NCBI RefSeq assembly: GCF_900457465.1
Contig: NZ_UAUU01000008.1
Span: forward strand, 558,001 to 622,000
DNA from: Sphingobacterium multivorum
GTDB taxonomy: Bacteria; Bacteroidota; Bacteroidia; Sphingobacteriales; Sphingobacteriaceae
Length of the DNA stretch: 64,000 nucleotides
Direction: 5' to 3'
Both the position numbers and the translations under genes were made by a program. A model generated the notes under the pieces. That model saw nothing but the letters and a program-made list of their open reading frames with translations. It had not been told where the DNA came from and searched no databases. Of the stretch, positions 18,635-29,419 are shown one piece after another. The first letter of the stretch is position 1. Every line of letters starts with the position of its first letter.

Positions 18635-18672
18635 TGAACTAAAATGGCTGGCTGGCGTTCTGAACTAAAATG
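18635..18672 (+). repeat. 12-base direct repeat at the treY start
   Basis: TGAACTAAAATG occurs at 18635-18646 and 18661-18672, so both copies carry an ATG. The second ATG starts the trehalose gene, the first a 9-codon ORF. Confidence 0.6.
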
Positions 18673-18673
18673 A
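18644..18673 (+). CDS. Possible 9-codon leader ORF before treY-malQ
   Basis: Encodes MAGWRSELK and ends in TGA that overlaps the next ATG as ATGA. The stop/start overlap would couple translation of the long downstream gene. It may be a chance product of the 12-base repeat. Low confidence as a real peptide. Confidence 0.3.
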   Translation: MAGWRSELK

Positions 18674-21600
18674 AATCAAGCGCTATGCAGACGAATAGAA
18701 ATGTATCCATTAATAAGCCAAATACAACCTACAGAATTCAATTTCATAAAGCGTTTAACTTTGCTGATTTTAAAGCCATAATTCCTTACCTGCTTAATCT
18801 AGGTATAGATACGATTTATGCTGCACCTATTTTACAATCAACGCCGGGGAGTGTCCATGGCTATGACGGTGTTAATATGCATCAGATAAATCCAGAATTA
18901 GGTACACTCGACGAGCTCAGGGCTATTAAGAAACAATTAAGAGAATCCAATATCAAATGGATTCAGGATATCGTTCCAAATCACATGGCATTTCATCCAG
19001 CGAACGAATGGCTCATGGATCTGCTGGAATTTGGACAGTCATCAACATTTAGCCGTTTTTTTGATACCTGCTATAGTTCGAATTTATTTGAGCAGGGAAA
19101 ATTAATGGTACCTATATTAGCAAAGACTTTGGATGAAGCAATATCAGACAATGAAATTACAGTTGTTTCTTCCGATGATAGTCTTCGACTTTCTTATCAA
19201 GGAAATGTTTATCCAATTTCACCAGAATCCTATGGCTTTATATTGGGCGATTATTTACGGGACACACAAGCCGATTTTAGCGGCCTTTTGGTTCAGATAA
19301 ATACCACTCAAACCAATGGAGATAACGAAGAGTGGAAGCAGTTGCGAATACACATCTTTAAAGGTCTCTCAGGCGAGATACTTACGTCTACGCTGCAACG
19401 CTTTAATGCGGATCCCGATCGTATTCTTGAATTGGTAACTAGTCAGAATTATGAGCTTTGTCCTTGGTGGCATACACATCAACGAATAAATTATAGACGT
19501 TTTTTTACGGTCAACGAACTAATTTGTTTAAATGTGCAGGACGAAGAAGTATTCAAGCAGTCTCATGAGCTAATCAAAACACTCGTTGACGAGGGGCTGA
19601 TTGATGGACTCCGCATTGATCATATCGATGGACTTTATAATCCCACAGCCTACCTCTACAATTTGAGAAAATATATCGGTCCGAAAACGTATATCGTCGC
19701 TGAAAAGATACTGGAGAAAGGAGAGAAGCTCCCGATCGAATGGCCTATACAGGGAACAACGGGCTATGATTTTTTATCAGTTTGTAATAATGTATGTTCC
19801 TGCCAGTCGGGAAAGAAAATATTGAATAACTATTATCGCAAAGTTACTGGCGAAAACTTATCAATTAAAAAAGATCAATATGCAAAAAAATGTAAGATTC
19901 TTACAGATCAGATGCAGGGAGAGCTCGACAATCTTGCCAAATCGTTAGCATCACTCCTGGGTGTTGTTGACCAAGAGAAGCGGGATGCGCTAAAGGACAT
20001 TTTAAAGTCCTTTATTGCCCTTTTTCCGGTCTATCGGCTTTATGATGATTGCTTTCCATTGTCAATAACGAACTTCGAACTTGTGTCTTCACTTTTTGAA
20101 AAGTTGATGAAGAACCCCGAGCTCGACCAAGAGCTGGTCGATCAATTTCGAAATCAGTTTCAGCAAGCGCAGGTAGCTTATCAATCGCCGAACCAAACTG
20201 CTTTGGCCGATTTCTTTCTCCGCTGCATGCAATTGACTGGGCCAGTAATGGCAAAAGGGGTGGAAGATACCTTGATGTACACCTACAACCGGTTTATTGG
20301 ACATAATGAAGTGGGTGACCATCCACAGAATTTAGGGCTTAGTATCAAGCAATTTCACCGATTTATGCAGGATCGGCAAAAAGATTGGCCACTGTCAATC
20401 AACGCCAGTTCAACGCACGACACCAAGCGGGGGGAGGATTCACGGAGCCGTCTTTTGGTCCTGACTGCTATGGCGCAAAAGTGGGTAAAACAACTGCGCA
20501 TTTGGCAGGATGTGGTCTGGAATGAATATCGAAAGGACATTCCGCACCCAAATGATGAATATTTCATCTACCAGTCTTTGGTCTCCTCTTATCCAATGGA
20601 GAAACAGGATGCGAAGGCAAATACAGCATCATTTGAAGAACGTTTTTTGGACTACTTGGTTAAATACCTTCGCGAAGGTAAAGAACGCTCAAGCTGGGAG
20701 AATCCAAATTTAGTTTATGAAGCTTCAGTTCGGGACTTCGCTTCTTTTTTGCTGGACAAAGACCGTCCTTTTTTTACGAGCTTTTATCAATTTATTGAGG
20801 CAGTCGCTGATTATGGGATATTGAATTCACTTATTCAGCAAATTTTAAAGTTTACTTGTCCTGGTATACCCGATATCTATCAGGGATCAGAACTTTGGAA
20901 CTATAGCTTTGTTGATCCCGACAACCGACGACCTATAGCTTATGAATTAAATAAAGGTCTCCTCGACACGATCGAAGAGACAGCCAAAGAAGAGCGAATT
21001 CCATTTTTATGGCGAAATAGACACGATGGAAGAATAAAGCTTTGGTTGATAAAGGAATTGGTGAAACTGAGAAAGGACGATCATACACTTGCACCGAATA
21101 GCAGCTATATTTCACTGAAGGTGAGTGGTCGATATCGGAAACATATATTGGCCTTCGCACGTAGGTCAGGGGATGAGTGGTTAGTGGTGATTTTACCGCT
21201 ACATCTTGCCGCTATTGGTAAAATCTCAAAATTTGTGCCCTGTTCATTTGATTGGTCCGATACAAAAGTTCATCTCTTAACTCATCGTTCAGTGACTTGG
21301 CAGCATGTTTTGATGGATAGCAGTGGCGAAGGCACAGAAATTCCTATCAATGCTATTTTTAAGGATCTTCCCATGGCGATCTTAAAATATAAAGATTCCA
21401 CTCAGAAAAGGAGTTCCGGTGTATTGTTGCATATAAGCTCATTACCGTCACCTTATGGGATCGGAGATCTCGGGAATGAAGCTCGCCGTTTTGTTAAACA
21501 GCTCCAACGTGGTGGCCAAAGCTGGTGGCAAATCCTTCCATTGGGGCCTACAGACTTAGCACAATGTTATTCGCCTTATAGCACGCTAAGTAGCAGGGCT

Positions 21601-22890
21601 GGAAATCCCTTACTCATCGATTTAAAGGAATTATTAAAATTTGGCTTGCTGAATAAGGATGAATTAAAGACCTTGAAAAAGAAGGGCTTGCAAACAATAG
21701 ATTTCACGGAAATAAACAGCTCAAAATATCGGCTCCTTGAAAAGGCATTCCATCGTCTTCCAGCGCAGCCTACGCATGAATTTTCCGAGTTTGTAGACCG
21801 CGAATCTTCCTGGCTTGATGATTATGCACTCTTCAAAGTTTTGAAAAATAGACATGACGATCGTCCATGGTATCAATGGCCAGCGCTTTATAAGCTTCGC
21901 GATAGCGCAGCGCTGGAAGATTTCGCCACTCGATTTGCAGATGAATTGCAACAGGAAAAATGGTTTCAGTTCCTATTTTTTAGGCAATGGAGTGCGTTAA
22001 GAAACTATGCGCGTGATTATGGGATTAGGTTTATAGGGGATATCCCATTTTATGTTGCCTATGATTCTGCCGATGTGTGGGTCAATCCGCAGTACTTTTC
22101 ATTAAAAGCAGACGGTACTATAAATCATGTTGCGGGGGTACCACCCGATTACTTCAACGCCGACGGCCAATTATGGGGTATGCCAACCTATAATTGGATC
22201 TCACTTCAAAAAGATGGTTATCAATGGTGGGTGGAACGTTTGTCACATAACTGTACGCTATTCGATACGTTACGGCTTGACCATTTCCGAGCATTTTCTT
22301 CCTATTGGGAAGTGCCCCATGAAGAAACTTCCGCAAAAAATGGAAGCTGGGTTGTAGGGCCCGGGTCGGATTTTTTTGATCATGTGAAAACTTCGTTGGA
22401 TCATATGCCTTTTATCGCCGAAGATCTTGGTGACATAGACGCTAAGGTATATCAGCTACGTAATGAATATAATTTTCCGGGAATGGCCGTATTACAATTT
22501 GCTTTTGGCAACGATATGCCCCGTTCACCTCATATCCCGCATCAATATAACCGCAATACTGTCGCCTATACGGGCACCCACGACAATAATACTTCGCTGT
22601 CTTGGTTTAATCAAGATCTCGATGGAGCGGGCAAAGAAAGGATCAATAATTACTATGGGCAAATCGTTGAAAATACAAATCTAAATGATGTCCTCATACG
22701 TTCACTCTACGCATCCGTTGCAGACAGCGTCATTATCGCGATGCAAGATATCCTGAATCTTGATGGATCTTGCCGCATGAACCGTCCCGCCAGCACAGCT
22801 GGCAATTGGGTATGGCGTATGCAAAAAGGGGCATTTGCAGCAAACCACCAGGAGAAATTAGTTTACTACACGAAATTATACAACCGTTAA
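18670..22890 (+). CDS. treY-malQ: Fusion: malto-oligosyltrehalose synthase + 4-alpha-glucanotransferase
   Basis: 1406 aa. Residues about 15-860 match TreY, a GH13 enzyme that turns the reducing end of maltodextrin into trehalosyl: TYRIQFHKAFNF, YAAPILQSTPGSVHGYD, DIVPNHMA, DGLRIDHIDGL, GVEDTLMYTYNRFIGHNEVG, SINASSTHDTKRGED. Residues about 910-1406 match MalQ (GH77): SSGVLLHISSLPSPYGIGDLG, LPLGPTD, SPYSTLSSRAGNP, FIGDIPFYVAYDSADVW, LRLDHFRAF, FIAEDLG, YTGTHDNNT. MalQ disproportionates maltodextrins, so one polypeptide can supply and process chains. GlgX follows after 8 bases, then TreZ. Met6 is a possible alternative start. Confidence 0.93.
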   Translation: MKSSAMQTNRNVSINKPNTTYRIQFHKAFNFADFKAIIPYLLNLGIDTIYAAPILQSTPGSVHGYDGVNMHQINPELGTLDELRAIKKQLRESNIKWIQDIVPNHMAFHPANEWLMDLLEFGQSSTFSRFFDTCYSSNLFEQGKLMVPILAKTLDEAISDNEITVVSSDDSLRLSYQGNVYPISPESYGFILGDYLRDTQADFSGLLVQINTTQTNGDNEEWKQLRIHIFKGLSGEILTSTLQRFNADPDRILELVTSQNYELCPWWHTHQRINYRRFFTVNELICLNVQDEEVFKQSHELIKTLVDEGLIDGLRIDHIDGLYNPTAYLYNLRKYIGPKTYIVAEKILEKGEKLPIEWPIQGTTGYDFLSVCNNVCSCQSGKKILNNYYRKVTGENLSIKKDQYAKKCKILTDQMQGELDNLAKSLASLLGVVDQEKRDALKDILKSFIALFPVYRLYDDCFPLSITNFELVSSLFEKLMKNPELDQELVDQFRNQFQQAQVAYQSPNQTALADFFLRCMQLTGPVMAKGVEDTLMYTYNRFIGHNEVGDHPQNLGLSIKQFHRFMQDRQKDWPLSINASSTHDTKRGEDSRSRLLVLTAMAQKWVKQLRIWQDVVWNEYRKDIPHPNDEYFIYQSLVSSYPMEKQDAKANTASFEERFLDYLVKYLREGKERSSWENPNLVYEASVRDFASFLLDKDRPFFTSFYQFIEAVADYGILNSLIQQILKFTCPGIPDIYQGSELWNYSFVDPDNRRPIAYELNKGLLDTIEETAKEERIPFLWRNRHDGRIKLWLIKELVKLRKDDHTLAPNSSYISLKVSGRYRKHILAFARRSGDEWLVVILPLHLAAIGKISKFVPCSFDWSDTKVHLLTHRSVTWQHVLMDSSGEGTEIPINAIFKDLPMAILKYKDSTQKRSSGVLLHISSLPSPYGIGDLGNEARRFVKQLQRGGQSWWQILPLGPTDLAQCYSPYSTLSSRAGNPLLIDLKELLKFGLLNKDELKTLKKKGLQTIDFTEINSSKYRLLEKAFHRLPAQPTHEFSEFVDRESSWLDDYALFKVLKNRHDDRPWYQWPALYKLRDSAALEDFATRFADELQQEKWFQFLFFRQWSALRNYARDYGIRFIGDIPFYVAYDSADVWVNPQYFSLKADGTINHVAGVPPDYFNADGQLWGMPTYNWISLQKDGYQWWVERLSHNCTLFDTLRLDHFRAFSSYWEVPHEETSAKNGSWVVGPGSDFFDHVKTSLDHMPFIAEDLGDIDAKVYQLRNEYNFPGMAVLQFAFGNDMPRSPHIPHQYNRNTVAYTGTHDNNTSLSWFNQDLDGAGKERINNYYGQIVENTNLNDVLIRSLYASVADSVIIAMQDILNLDGSCRMNRPASTAGNWVWRMQKGAFAANHQEKLVYYTKLYNR

Positions 22891-22898
22891 ACATACAG

Positions 22899-25008
22899 AT
22901 GGAAACAAAAATTTATACCGGAAGCCCTTATCCATTAGGAGCTACTTACGATGGAGAAGGGGTTAACTTTGCCCTTTTCTCCGAACATGCTGAAGCTGTT
23001 GAACTTTGCCTCTATACCAGTTCCGATGAGGAGGAAGTCACAAAATTTAAAATAACCGAGAAGACGCACCAAGTGTGGCATATCTATCTCTCGGGAATTA
23101 AGCCAGGACAACGCTACGGCTATCGGGTATATGGTCCGCACGATCCATCGCAGGGACACCGTTTTAACCCCCATAAATTGTTGATTGATCCGTATGCAAA
23201 AGCAATATCAGGTACTGTACAATGGGATGATGCGCTATTTGCATACACTATTGGAGACGATGATATGAGTTTAGATACAACAGACAGCGCTCCTTTTGTT
23301 CCCAAAGCTGTTGTTATTGATAACAAATTTGATTGGGGGAACGACAGTCCGCCGCGGGTACCGATGCATCAGAGTGTTATTTACGAAACCCACGTAAAAG
23401 GTTTTACAAGCGACACATCCTGACATTCCCGAAGAAATAAGAGGAACCTATGCTGCTTTGGCACATCCTGTTGCTATAAATTACCTGAAAGAACTGGGTA
23501 TTACTGCCGTCGAATTGTTGCCGATCCATCATTTTTTGACTGACCGTCATTTAAAGGACAAAGGACTCACTAACTACTGGGGATACAATAGCATCGGTTT
23601 TTTTGCTCCCGATGTGCGCTATTCCGCTTCAGGTACACATGGCGAGCAGGTTATGGAATTTAAAAAAATGGTCAAGGCCTTACATGATGCCGGTATCGAA
23701 GTGATCCTCGATGTTGTCTACAACCATACCGGCGAAGGTAACGAAATGGGGCCAACACTGTCTTTTAGAGGGATTGATAATGCTTCTTATTATCGCTTGG
23801 CGGAAGACCCACGGTATTATATGGATTTTACCGGAACCGGCAATACCTTAAATACACGTCAACCCAATGTATTACGTCTGATTATGGACAGTCTGCGCTA
23901 TTGGGTTGAAGAAATGCATGTTGACGGGTTCCGCTTTGATTTGGCATCAGCATTGGCACGGGAGTTACACGAGGTCGATAAATTAAGTTCATTCTTTGAC
24001 GTTATTCATCAAGATCCGGTGATTTCACAGGTTAAACTCATTGCAGAGCCTTGGGATATCGGAGAAGGTGGATACCAGGTTGGCGAATTTCCTGCTGGCT
24101 GGGCCGAATGGAATGGAAAATACCGTGATTGCATCCGCGATTATTGGATCGGGGCAGATAGCATGATTGCTGAATTTGCCAATCGCCTTACAGGATCCTC
24201 CGATTTATATCGGGGGGATAATCGAACACCCTCCGCCAGTGTTAATTTTATTACGGCCCACGATGGATTTACACTTCATGACCTTGTATCGTATAACGAT
24301 AAGCACAACGAAGCCAATGGCGAGGATAATCAAGATGGTGAAAGTCACAATCGCTCCTGGAATTGCGGGGTCGAAGGACCCACAGATGATGCTACAGTTA
24401 ATAGCCTAAGACAAAAACAAAAACGAAATATGCTGGTGACCTTGTTCCTGTCGCAAGGTGTGCCTATGCTCGTCGCTGGCGATGAACTGGGCAGAACACA
24501 GCAAGGCAACAATAATGCGTATTGCCAGGACAATGAGATCTCTTGGCTGGACTGGACCAGCGTGGATGGAACTTTATTGGATTTTACTAAAAAATTAATT
24601 CATTTTCGCCGTGAACATCCTGTATTCTGCCGTCGTAAATGGTTTCAAGGTATACCTATTCGTGGTACGGGTGTCGAGGATATCGTATGGTTTCTCCCAG
24701 ATGCATCTGAGATGGACGATCATCATTGGCAGGAGGATTATGCCCGTTCCCTTGCTGTATTTCTCAATGGTCAGGGAATTCGATCGGTAGACATCGCTGG
24801 TAATAAAATAGTGGATGCCAATTTTTACCTCTTATTTAATGCTCATTGGGAAGATGTCGCCTATAAACTCCCTAGTGAAATCTATGGGGCTTCCTGGAAT
24901 AAGATCATAGATACGAATAGCGATAGGATAGGTGATTTTGGGGAGTTTCCAGCCGGGGATACGGTTTTAGTTCCCTCGCGCTCGATTCTTTTATTTCAAT
25001 CACAATAG
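22899..25008 (+). CDS. glgX: Glycogen debranching enzyme GlgX, frameshifted
   Basis: The start is the ATG at 22899, 8 bases after the fusion gene; longer upstream readings overlap that gene. An N-terminal CBM48 ([21 protein letters not shown]) is followed by a GH13 barrel: [83 protein letters not shown]. The frame is lost at 23408-23409, where one surplus A splits GFT from [20 protein letters not shown]. Corrected length is 702 aa, the usual size. It cuts alpha-1,6 branches of glycogen, releasing linear chains for TreY. Confidence 0.92.
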
Positions 25009-25023
25009 AGCGACCACTGGATT

Positions 25024-26841
25024 ATGAGCAAAACAGGAATTAGACAATTAGGAGTTCAATACAATGGTGCGCTATGGGAGATTCGCGTATGGGCGCCAAA
25101 TGCAAAGAATGTCTATTGCATGCTTTATAATATGGGTGTCGAAATCCCGCTAGAGCAGCAAGCCTACGGTTATTGGTATGCCGAAAGTGATTTAATCCGT
25201 GCGGGCGATTTGTATAGAATACGGGTAGACGACAACGAATTCCCTGATCCGCTTTCTCGTTCACAACCGGAAGGTGTTCATGGACCGTCTCAAGCTGTAG
25301 ACCTCGCTTTTTCATGGACCGATCAAGACTATCAGCCGCCGCAACAATCAGATTTTATCATCTATGAGCTTCATGTAGGTACATTCTCGTCGTCACATGA
25401 CTTTGATGGAGTTATCAAAAAGATTCCTTATCTGAAAAATTTGGGAATAACTGCTATCGAAATAATGCCGGTCGCTCAATTTCCCGGAGAGAGAAATTGG
25501 GGTTATGATGGCGTATTTCCATTCGCGGTACAGCATTCTTATGGTGGCGCTTCCGAATTGCAACGGCTAGTTAATGCCTGTCATGAGGCTGGTATAGCTG
25601 TAATTCTCGATGTGGTCTATAATCATGTAGGCCCCGAAGGAAACTATTTTGCGCAGTATGGTGCTTATTTCACTGAGAAATATCTAACGCCCTGGGGCGA
25701 TGCACTCAATTATGACGACCGTTTCTGTCACGGGACAGCGGGATTTGGTAGTCAACAATGTACGGATGTGGTTTGAAGACTTTCACATTGATGCGCTGCG
25801 CATGGATGCAGTACATGCGATCAAGGATTTCAGTCCAATTCACATCCTTCAGGAAATCCGTGCGGAAACGGATAATGTGATCGCCAAATCGGGAAAAAAT
25901 CGATATCTCTTTGTTGAGTGTGATCTTAACGACAGAAGATTTTTAGACCCCTTGGTGAAAAATGGTTTTGCGATGGATGCGCAGTGGCTAGATGAGTTTC
26001 ACCATGCCTTACGCGTAGCAATAGGCGAACCAAAAAAGGGCTATTATCAGGAGTTTAATGGCGTGGAAGATCTGGCAAAAGCCTATGAGAAGGCCTATGT
26101 TTTTGATGGGAACTATTCTTTCCATCGCGAGAAATTTTTTGGAACAGATACGGCGGGTATTCCGGGCGATCGCTTCATTGTTTCAGTCAGAATCATGATC
26201 AGGTCGGCAATAGGATGCTGGGTGATCGTGCTGCCTCGCTTTACGCCAGAGAAATAACATGTCTTATGACTTTTGCTGTATTCATGTCGCCCTACCTTCC
26301 GCTACTATTTATGGGCGAAGAATGGGGGACAGCGCGACCTTTTCCGTATTTTATCAGTCACAGTGATCCAGAGCTAGTAGAGCTGGTGCGGGAGGGCCGC
26401 AAGCGGGAGTTTGAAGATTTTCTCACAGATCACGAGGTTCCCGATCCACAGGATGAAACAATATTTAGGCAAGCTGTGTTGGATTGGGACGAATTGAACA
26501 GGCTACCATATCAGCAACAGTTGTCCTATTATAAATCGTTGATCGCATTTCGGAAAAGCAATCCGTTGTTAAAAAATATGCAACGAAGTGATATCAGGAC
26601 TGAGTGCCTCTGTGATAAGAAGGTACTTAGTATCTATGTGGAACAAAAGGAGAGGCAAATGATTATCCTGATGAACTTTTCAGCTCATTTACAACATGTC
26701 AATCTACCAGCAGCTGTGCAATGGACCTTGTCATTTGATACCAGTGTACCGGACGCCGACCTTTTGGCAGAGACTGACGCTGTTGCAGTGCAGGACTGTT
26801 CCTTATTACCATGGTCAGGGTATGCTTACACTTTGAAATAG
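25024..26841 (+). CDS. treZ: Malto-oligosyltrehalose trehalohydrolase, two frameshifts
   Basis: TreZ releases trehalose from the product of TreY. Features: [92 protein letters not shown]. The frame breaks at GGG 25732-25734 (one G too many, splitting FCHG from QRDLVVNNVRMW) and at TTT 26181-26183 (one T missing, splitting FIVF from SQNHDQVGNR). Corrected length is 605 aa, as expected. It is the last gene of the trehalose operon; a strong terminator follows at 26981. Confidence 0.92.
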
Positions 26842-26980
26842 ATCGTTTTGGAAAGATTTAAGGGAGTTGATCTTCAGGAATGAAAGCTATTAAAAGATAA
26901 AAACAAATTATTCAAACAACTTCGTTAAAAGTATTGTTCCTTATTTAAATACGGCTTGTCCAGTCGTGAAGAAAGTTTTA

Positions 26981-27012
26981 AAAGCTAGGTCCTTTCCAAC
27001 CTAGCTTTTTTA
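26981..27012 (+). terminator. Terminator of the trehalose operon
   Basis: A 10-bp stem (AAAGCTAGGT / ACCTAGCTTT) with an 8-base loop is followed by TTTTATTTTT. Confidence 0.8.
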
Positions 27013-27124
27013 TTTTTAAAAGGAACAATTGCTTATGGCTTTGAATACCAATGGTTTGAACGATCAGCTATTCAGAATAAATTTTAAACAAACGTTTGAT
27101 CTGTTATTCGTCGCAATTTTTTTT

Positions 27125-27141
27125 TATCTTAGCCTAAGATA
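27125..27141. promoter_or_regulatory. Perfect palindrome upstream of the phytochrome gene
   Basis: TATCTTAGCCTAAGATA, two 8-base arms around one base, about 105 bases before the phytochrome start. A probable operator for a dimeric regulator. Confidence 0.45.
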
Positions 27142-27244
27142 TGACATGTTTGAAGAGGGGTGCTAGATTTATGATGTATGGCAAATTATCTCTTTCGAGA
27201 ATTTCCTATTATTAGCGAATTAAATAATTAAAAACTAGCAAACT

Positions 27245-29419
27245 ATGCGTCAACTGGAGTGTCACGAAGAGAAAATCCAACTATGCGGTAAGATCCAGTC
27301 TTTCGGTTTCCTTTGTATTTTTGATGAGAGCGGATGTATTGCCGCAAGTGAAAACTTAACTATCGTCCTTGATATTCCCATGAAGGAAATCCTCGGACGC
27401 TCTATTGCTCAGCTATTACCATTGCTATCGTCCGAAAAGGAGTTGAATCTTAAAGAGATTGAAACGCAAATTAGAGGAGAGATCTTTACACGTTTTGTGG
27501 AGCGTATCCGCATTAAAAATGTAGACTATTACCTGAGTATTTACCAGTACGACGAGCGGACATACCTTGAAATAGAAATCTGTAATGAAAATCATTTAAA
27601 AGCGACGCGATTATTTTATTATGCGAAGTACCTTGAAGAACGTCATGGCAATGCTTGGCAATCATTGACTGTACTGATTCGTCAGATCATTGGTTTTGAC
27701 CGAGTTATGGTATACCGTTTCGAGGAGGACAATAGCGGACAGGTCATTGCAGAGTCCATCGCAGATGGAATGACCCCATTGATGGGCTACCGGTATCCGG
27801 AATTTGATATTCCGGCACAAGCACGCGAACTCTATGTGAAGTTTCTTGCGCGCCACGTAGCTGATGTTGATGGTCCGACTATTGGTATACAGGGTTTGGA
27901 GGCTGGTGAGGTAGACTTGACGCGCTGTAGCCTCAGAGCATTATCTCCAGTACATCTACAATATCTTAAAAACGCTGGAGCACGGGCCAGTGCCAGTTTT
28001 TCTATCGTTATCGAAGGAAAACTTTGGGGCTTGGTGGCATGCCAGAATAGCGAGCCTTTGAATGTTGATCTCGCCCAACGTCATTTATGCGCTTTTTTAA
28101 CGCAATACGCTATAAACTACTATCTTTCAGAACATCAAAAAGAAAACCTGGTAGCGCAAACCATTATGGGTGTTATGGAACGTGATCTGAAGTCTGAGTT
28201 ATTAGTTAATAGCGATATTGGAATTGTGCTTGAACGCTTTGCACCACAAATTCTAGAAATTGCGGGCGCAGATGGACTAATGATCAAGCACGACCGGGGT
28301 TCTAAAAGTTGGGGCGATGTACCCACTCAATTGCAGTTGCGTGAGATCGATCGCTTTATAGAAGAGGAGGGTCAAGATGACTTGTTTTTCACATCAAACT
28401 TTGTCTATGGCGACAGTGAACCCCCGCAACCGGTTATATTGCCTGGCATTTTGCGGATAAATATCCTTCCCAGCAATAAATGGCACATCTATTTATTCCG
28501 CAAAGAACATGTTTACGAAGATGTATGGGCTGGAAAACCCGAAAAAATATATCATTACGATCCCGAAAGGAAAGTCGAATTTCCATCTCCACGGACATCT
28601 TTTGAAGCTTGGCGTGAAAAGATGAAAGGCAAATCTATCCAGTGGAAAAGTGCCGAGCTTTCTTTTATGGAGAAAGTCGCACAAATAACCCAACAAGCTA
28701 TTGCCCAGCGCGGCGGAGAGATTGCTCAGCTCAATAAAGAACTTGTCAGATCCAACAATGCTTTGGATACATTTGGCTATACATTAACCCATGATCTTAA
28801 AAATCCACTTTCATCGATAAAGCTTGCTGCCCAGATGATGTTGATGAAAGATGATCTTCCGAAGGATATGTTACGCAAAATGGCACTAAATATTATGGAT
28901 GCTACTGCGCTGATCACTGAAATGATGGACAAGGTGTATCAGCTCACGCAATCGAATTATGTAGCCTTCAAAACGGAACTGATCGATCCACGGAATAAAA
29001 TTCTTAACATTCTCGAAAGCTGTAAGCAGCAGTTTGAAAGCGCCCATCTTGAATTTGTTTTGGGAGAAACTTTGCCGATTCTAGGGGAGAGAACACTGTT
29101 ATACCAGTTGTTCTTAAATCTGATAAGCAATGCCATAAAATATAGCAGTAAAAAAGATCGCCCGAGAGTCGAGGTATATAGTGAAAAGCAGGGACAATTC
29201 GTTCACTACTACATTAAAGACAATGGTATCGGAATGGATATTAAGGATGATAGTAATATATTTGATATTTTTAAACGCTTGCCTAACTCGCAGGGATTCG
29301 AAGGGTCGGGGATTGGGCTTTCTATAGTAAAACGCATCGTAGATCGTCTAGAGGCAAAAGTCACCGTCGATAGTGAGCTAAATATAGGTACAACTTTTTG
29401 TATAACATTTAAAGCCTAA
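27245..29419 (+). CDS. Bacteriophytochrome histidine kinase
   Basis: 724 aa in the order PAS (1-110), GAF (125-295), PHY (305-490), HisKA (about 500-570), HATPase (610-724). Cys6 in LECHEEKIQLCGKIQSFG is at the biliverdin-attachment position. FDIPAQARELY holds the chromophore-binding Asp188; SPVHLQYL holds His237. PRTSFEAW is the PHY tongue motif. His516 in THDLKNP is the autophosphorylation site, with NLISNAIKYSS and DNGIGMD for ATP binding. The usual CHH after LWGLVA is CQN (Gln267), so a conserved chromophore-contact His is absent. No haem oxygenase or response regulator gene is adjacent. Confidence 0.93.
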   Translation: MRQLECHEEKIQLCGKIQSFGFLCIFDESGCIAASENLTIVLDIPMKEILGRSIAQLLPLLSSEKELNLKEIETQIRGEIFTRFVERIRIKNVDYYLSIYQYDERTYLEIEICNENHLKATRLFYYAKYLEERHGNAWQSLTVLIRQIIGFDRVMVYRFEEDNSGQVIAESIADGMTPLMGYRYPEFDIPAQARELYVKFLARHVADVDGPTIGIQGLEAGEVDLTRCSLRALSPVHLQYLKNAGARASASFSIVIEGKLWGLVACQNSEPLNVDLAQRHLCAFLTQYAINYYLSEHQKENLVAQTIMGVMERDLKSELLVNSDIGIVLERFAPQILEIAGADGLMIKHDRGSKSWGDVPTQLQLREIDRFIEEEGQDDLFFTSNFVYGDSEPPQPVILPGILRINILPSNKWHIYLFRKEHVYEDVWAGKPEKIYHYDPERKVEFPSPRTSFEAWREKMKGKSIQWKSAELSFMEKVAQITQQAIAQRGGEIAQLNKELVRSNNALDTFGYTLTHDLKNPLSSIKLAAQMMLMKDDLPKDMLRKMALNIMDATALITEMMDKVYQLTQSNYVAFKTELIDPRNKILNILESCKQQFESAHLEFVLGETLPILGERTLLYQLFLNLISNAIKYSSKKDRPRVEVYSEKQGQFVHYYIKDNGIGMDIKDDSNIFDIFKRLPNSQGFEGSGIGLSIVKRIVDRLEAKVTVDSELNIGTTFCITFKA

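Larger units (their letters stand above)
26842..27244. other. Interval between trehalose operon and phytochrome gene
   Basis: Holds the operon terminator (26981-27012), a 17-base perfect palindrome (27125-27141) and a CATGTTTG box near 27146 close to the TAnnTTTG form. A 42-codon ORF from 27033 spans the palindrome but I do not trust it. Confidence 0.55.

Noticed and set aside
20089..20322. Antisense ORFs in treY-malQ and neighbouring GH13 genes
   Set aside because: Several appear, all opposite highly conserved enzyme motifs.
22770..22898. Longer GlgX start inside the treY-malQ gene
   Set aside because: It would overlap the coding end of MalQ by 120 bases; [14 protein letters not shown] is the family N-terminus.
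27033..27161. 42-codon ORF upstream of the phytochrome gene
   Set aside because: It runs through the 17-base palindrome and a poly-T tract, has no ribosome site, and reads as AT-rich chance sequence.
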